Source: Actinomycetes bacterium (GTDB lineage Bacteria; Actinomycetota; Actinomycetes; Actinomycetales; Microbacteriaceae). From it: a DNA stretch of 8,297 bases. Position numbers and translations under genes: made by a program. Shown in pieces: positions 6,343 through 8,297 of the stretch (its first letter is position 1; the number at the start of each line of letters is the position of its first letter). The stretch is taken from contig JAUHVN010000110.1 in assembly GCA_030425055.1 (NCBI GenBank), positions 1 to 8,297 of the forward strand, in the 5' to 3' direction. Under the pieces are notes generated by a model that did no database searches, had not been told where the DNA came from, and saw nothing but the letters and a program-made list of their open reading frames with translations.

Positions 6343-6992
6343 GCCATCGCCTCACGGTCGCCAGCGGCCGCCCGATAGCGCTCCATGAGCGCCGCGTTGG
6401 CGTCGTAGTTGGCGCCGGCGCGCGTCTCGCCGGCGTGGTACAGCGCGTACACGCGACCCGGATGACGATCGGGCGGGCCGCCGGTGAGGGCCTCGTGCGC
6501 GAGGTACCAGGCGGCATCCTCGAAGCCCCACCCGCGGAAGCGCTCGTCCTGCCCGCCGTGCTGCGCCCACGTGCGCGGGGTCGCGACGTACACGCCCGAG
6601 CAGGCGCCGATGACGAGCTCGTGGTCGCACTCGTCCAGCGGCATCCCCTTGGCGTACTGCGCAGAGCCCTCGCGACCGAGCCACCGGTACGCGGTGTAGG
6701 GAAGCTGCACGCGATCGCTGGTGCGCGCCGCGTCGATCGCCGCCCGCAGCGGGGCCGGCTCGGGCAGGGTGTCGGCGTCGCCGATCACGACGACGTCGTC
6801 GGATGCCGCATCCGCCATCGCCGCGTTGCGGCACGCCGCGAGCACGAACGGGTCGTCGCCGGTGTCGATCGTGCGCAGATCGAGGTCGGGGAAGTGCGTG
6901 CGGTACCACGCGATGACCCGCTCGAACGCGTCGAGACGGGAGGGTGCGGGGCGCCACGGAATCACGATCCGTGCGGCGACGTCGTTCGGCAT
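6279..6992 (-). CDS. GT-A fold glycosyltransferase (GT2 / galactosyltransferase-like)
   Basis: A 237-residue GT-A enzyme. It opens with 'RIVIPWRPAPSR' (8-19), then 'ACRNAAMADA' (53-62), the metal/nucleotide-binding DxD in 'VIGDADTLP' (69-77), and the acceptor-side block 'SGVYVATPRTW' (132-142). 'GGQDERFRGWGFEDAAW' (146-162) follows; its GWGxED is the hallmark of the GT7 C-terminal/galactosyltransferase-associated domain. No transmembrane helix is visible. ATG 6992 was chosen because the conserved fold starts right after it and TATGCT lies 6 bases upstream. The open frame up to 7157 is Pro/Arg-rich and not family-like. It is convergent with the GT1 gene and overlaps its 3' end by 64 bases, so each C-terminus is encoded antisense to the other. 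Compact enzymes of this architecture also occur in actinobacteriophages, but nothing else here suggests a prophage. Confidence 0.85.
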   Translation of the reverse strand: MPNDVAARIVIPWRPAPSRLDAFERVIAWYRTHFPDLDLRTIDTGDDPFVLAACRNAAMADAASDDVVVIGDADTLPEPAPLRAAIDAARTSDRVQLPYTAYRWLGREGSAQYAKGMPLDECDHELVIGACSGVYVATPRTWAQHGGQDERFRGWGFEDAAWYLAHEALTGGPPDRHPGRVYALYHAGETRAGANYDANAALMERYRAAAGDREAMAQLVGIASASTTPVGLEESVA

Positions 6993-6998
6993 GCTCGG

Positions 6999-7004
6999 AG
7001 CATA
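6999..7004 (-). promoter_or_regulatory. -10 box, leaderless promoter of the GT-A gene
   Basis: On the - strand TATGCT (TANNNT) is followed by 6 bases and then the ATG at 6992, so transcription should begin at or next to the start codon. No Shine-Dalgarno is present, consistent with a leaderless mRNA. TTCTTG (7023-7028, spacing 18) or TTGGCG (7020-7025, spacing 15) are weak -35 candidates. Confidence 0.5.
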
Positions 7005-7105
7005 TGCATCGCAGATGCGCGCCAAGAACGGCTGGTGCTTGCGGTGCCGATCAGGTAATCTCCCGCGGGCGTTCGGAGTGGTCGGCCGCGTGTGCGGCCG
7101 TGACG

Positions 7106-7111
7106 TAGGCT
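7106..7111 (+). promoter_or_regulatory. -10 box, near-leaderless promoter of the yaeQ-like gene
   Basis: TAGGCT is a strong actinobacterial -10 hexamer. It ends 8 bases before the GTG at 7120, so the transcript would start 0-2 bases before the start codon. No Shine-Dalgarno exists upstream, which fits. No clear -35 is seen. A second weaker hexamer, TAATCT at 7056-7061, could give a transcript with a leader of about 50 bases. Confidence 0.5.
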
Positions 7112-7119
7112 CGGGCACC

Positions 7120-7659
7120 GTGGCAGCCGGCGCGACAATGTACAGCTTCACGATCACCCTCGCCGACGTCGACCGGGGCGTCTACGAGGATCTGAGCCTG
7201 CGGGTGGCGCGGCATCCGTCCGAGACGGACGCGTTCATGGTGACCCGCGTGCTCGCGTACTGCCTCGAGTACGAGGAGGGCATCGCCTTCACCGAGGGCG
7301 TCGCAGCCACCGACCAACCCGCCGTGCTCGTGCGCGATCTCACGGGCGCGCTCGTCGCGTGGATCGAGGTGGGGGCTCCGGATGCCGCACGCCTGCACAG
7401 CGGAAGCATGCAGGCCGGGCGGGTCGCCGTGTACACGCACCGCGATCCCGCGAAGGTCGCGGCGCCGTGGGCCGGCCAGCGTATCCATCGGGCCGCAGAC
7501 ATCACCCTGTACAGCTTCGACCCCGGTTTCGTGGAGTCGGCTGCGGCTGCGATCGAGCGTCGCAACACCATGACGCTGTCGATCACCGAGCGGCGGCTCT
7601 ACCTCGAACTCAACGGTGCCACCCTCGAGTCGGAGGTCCACGAACGCCGTGTCGTGTAG
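7120..7659 (+). CDS. yaeQ: YaeQ family protein (PD-(D/E)XK-like fold)
   Basis: A 179-residue protein, the usual length for YaeQ. Family hallmarks are 'GATMYSFTITLADVDR' (4-19), the signature 'LRVARHPSETDAFM' (27-40), 'RVLAYCLEYEEGIAFTEG' (43-60), 'VRDLTGALVAWIEVGAPD' (71-88), 'RVAVYTH' (101-107), and the late 'TMTLSITERRLYL' (150-162). RHPSET and the WIE(L/V)G strand are shared with the enterobacterial protein as I remember it. YaeQ proteins have a PD-(D/E)XK nuclease-like fold, but no agreed function; an early proposed link to the RfaH elongation factor was not upheld. GTG 7120 was chosen because it keeps the GAT(M/I)Y start of the family and fits the -10 box; ATG 7138 would remove it. It is transcribed away from the GT-A gene and probably does not belong to the glycan pathway. 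Confidence 0.9.
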   Translation: MAAGATMYSFTITLADVDRGVYEDLSLRVARHPSETDAFMVTRVLAYCLEYEEGIAFTEGVAATDQPAVLVRDLTGALVAWIEVGAPDAARLHSGSMQAGRVAVYTHRDPAKVAAPWAGQRIHRAADITLYSFDPGFVESAAAAIERRNTMTLSITERRLYLELNGATLESEVHERRVV

Positions 7660-7668
7660 CGGCCAGCG

Positions 7669-7756
7669 AAAGGAGCAGCCGATGACGACCACCCGGCGAT
7701 CCTGTACCGCGACGAGCGCGCCGTCGGCGCACGATGGTGCTCGCGATGAGCGTTGA
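7669..7756 (+). other. Strong SD plus 24-codon ORF: leader peptide or gene remnant
   Basis: AAAGGAG (7669-7675) lies 6 bases before ATG 7682, the best ribosome binding site in the window. Yet the ORF it serves ends after 24 codons at TGA 7754-7756, just inside the GNAT start region. In the frame one base back (codons from 7684), the DNA reads D-D-H-P-A-I-L-Y-R-D-E-R-A-V-G-A-R, which looks more like protein, and ends at TGA 7747-7749, overlapping ATG 7746. A single-base loss in a former gene would explain both. Alternatively the short ORF is a coupling leader for the GNAT gene. No homologue is recognised. Confidence 0.4.
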
Positions 7757-8204
7757 TCCGCCCCTCATCAGAGCGGCGCGAGACTCGGATGCGCGGGCAA
7801 TTGCGCAGACGATCCGCGACTCGAAGTACGCCGCCATGCCCTGGCTGGCCCAGCCGCATACGCTGACCGAGGATGAGACCTGGGTAGCGCAGATTCTTCT
7901 GCACGAGGCCGACGTGACGGTCGCCGTGGACCCCGGCGACGACCGCATTCTGGCTGTGATGGCGACCACTCCCGGATGGTTGGAGCAGTTGTACGTCGCC
8001 ACATCTCAGCAGCACCGTGGCCTCGGATCGCTGCTGCTTCGCCGCGCACAGGAGTCGGCCGACGGACCGCTCGAACTGTGGGCATTTCAGCGGAACGTCG
8101 CAGCGCGCGAGTTCTACGAGCGTCACGGGTTCGTCGAGGTGCGCCGCACCGACGGTGACAACGAGGAGCGCGAACCCGACGTCCTGTACAGATGGGAGCG
8201 ATGA
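7746..8204 (+). CDS. GNAT family N-acetyltransferase
   Basis: A 152-residue single-domain GNAT acetyltransferase that would move an acetyl group from acetyl-CoA to an unknown amine. The N-terminal helix-rich part 'IRAARDSDARAIAQTI' is typical. The acetyl-CoA binding motif A is 'LEQLYVATSQQHRGLGSLLL', where Q-x-x-G-x-G is satisfied by QHRGLG. Motif B is 'LWAFQRNVAAREFYERHGF', with the conserved Asn and FYxxxGF. ATG 7746 overlaps the stop of the preceding short frame (ATGA); ATG 7734 would add four residues. Neither has a good Shine-Dalgarno of its own. Codon use differs from its neighbours: roughly a fifth of its codons end in A or T, including AGA, ATT, CTT, TTG, ACA and TTT. This suggests a different history or lower expression. 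The stop overlaps another ATG at 8201. Confidence 0.87.
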   Translation: MSVDPPLIRAARDSDARAIAQTIRDSKYAAMPWLAQPHTLTEDETWVAQILLHEADVTVAVDPGDDRILAVMATTPGWLEQLYVATSQQHRGLGSLLLRRAQESADGPLELWAFQRNVAAREFYERHGFVEVRRTDGDNEEREPDVLYRWER

Positions 8205-8253
8205 CGTCGGCGGGCGGCGCTCGCGTCCTCGTCACCGCTCTGCCGCAAGCCGG

Positions 8254-8297
8254 TCAGCCGCCGACCTTCTCGGCGCACGGCACGCAGCGCCTCGCAG
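8254..8297 (-). CDS. Probable C-terminal tail of a - strand gene (partial)
   Basis: Reading the right edge on the - strand gives A-R-R-C-V-P-C-A-E-K-V-G-G followed by TGA, with every third codon position G or C. A Cys-x-x-Cys pair near a C-terminus is common in small zinc-binding tails. It would make this gene convergent with the GNAT gene. With only 13 codons visible the call is weak. The competing possibility is a + strand ORF from ATG 8201 (ATGA overlap with the GNAT stop) that stays open to the edge; it has more mixed third positions and a GGGAG only 2 bases from its ATG. Confidence 0.3.
   Translation of the reverse strand, partial: ARRCVPCAEKVGG

Noticed and set aside
5568..7058. Long + strand open frame (496 codons) running across GT1 and the GT-A gene
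   Set aside because: It is Arg-rich and domain-free, and it overlaps two well-supported genes in other frames; a product of few stop codons at high GC.
6721..7119. Upstream extension of the yaeQ frame
   Set aside because: It lies antisense to the GT-A gene and is followed by a good -10 box; YaeQ proteins have the length obtained from GTG 7120.
1..8297. CRISPR arrays, tRNA/rRNA genes, insertion sequences, prophage genes
   Set aside because: No regularly spaced repeats, no cloverleaf or rRNA-like stretches, and no transposase, integrase or phage structural protein were seen on either strand.
8201..8297. + strand ORF starting at the ATGA after the GNAT stop
   Set aside because: Only 32 codons before the edge, poor Shine-Dalgarno spacing and no recognisable sequence; the - strand tail at 8254-8297 has cleaner codon use, though neither is certain.

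Overview
This is a very GC-rich window whose genes have almost uniformly G/C third codon positions. It also has many GGATGC/GCATCC words, leaderless-looking promoters, and DUF4383, DoxX and actinobacterial-style glycosyltransferase proteins. Together these point to a high-GC actinobacterium, most likely Microbacteriaceae and possibly Microbacterium. That placement is inference; no rRNA or other phylogenetic marker is present.

Layout. (1) Positions 1-927, + strand: a DUF4383 membrane protein cut by the left edge, followed through a 4-base overlap by an unrecognised five-helix membrane protein. (2) Positions 928-1031: a short convergent gap filled by a perfect 19-bp inverted repeat, either a bidirectional terminator or a REP-like element. 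(3) Positions 1032-2681, - strand: a DoxX-like membrane protein and, upstream of it in the same direction, a polysaccharide pyruvyl transferase family protein. (4) Positions 2682-2842: a divergent control region with several small palindromes and repeats. (5) Positions 2843-6342, + strand: a HEAT-repeat/GT4 glycosyltransferase fusion, coupled through ATGA to a GT1-type glycosyltransferase. (6) Positions 6279-6992, - strand: a GT-A fold glycosyltransferase (GT2/GT7-C-like) whose 3' end overlaps the GT1 gene by 64 bases. (7) Positions 6993-7119: a divergent promoter region with two good actinobacterial -10 boxes placed for leaderless transcripts. (8) Positions 7120-8204, + strand: a YaeQ-family protein, a tiny ORF or gene remnant with an excellent Shine-Dalgarno, and a GNAT acetyltransferase with atypical codon use. 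(9) The last ~90 bases probably hold the C-terminal tail of another - strand gene.

Biology. The centre of the window is a compact glycan cassette: three glycosyltransferases of three different folds or families and one pyruvyl (ketal) transferase. No flippase, ABC exporter, polymerase or ligase is visible. The proteins lack signal peptides and membrane anchors, so the enzymes should act in the cytoplasm on a nucleotide-sugar donor and a lipid-linked or soluble acceptor. The HEAT-repeat fusion is the most unusual protein here; it may be a scaffold holding the pathway together. The flanking genes (DUF4383, DoxX, YaeQ, GNAT) look like ordinary chromosomal neighbours rather than parts of the same pathway.
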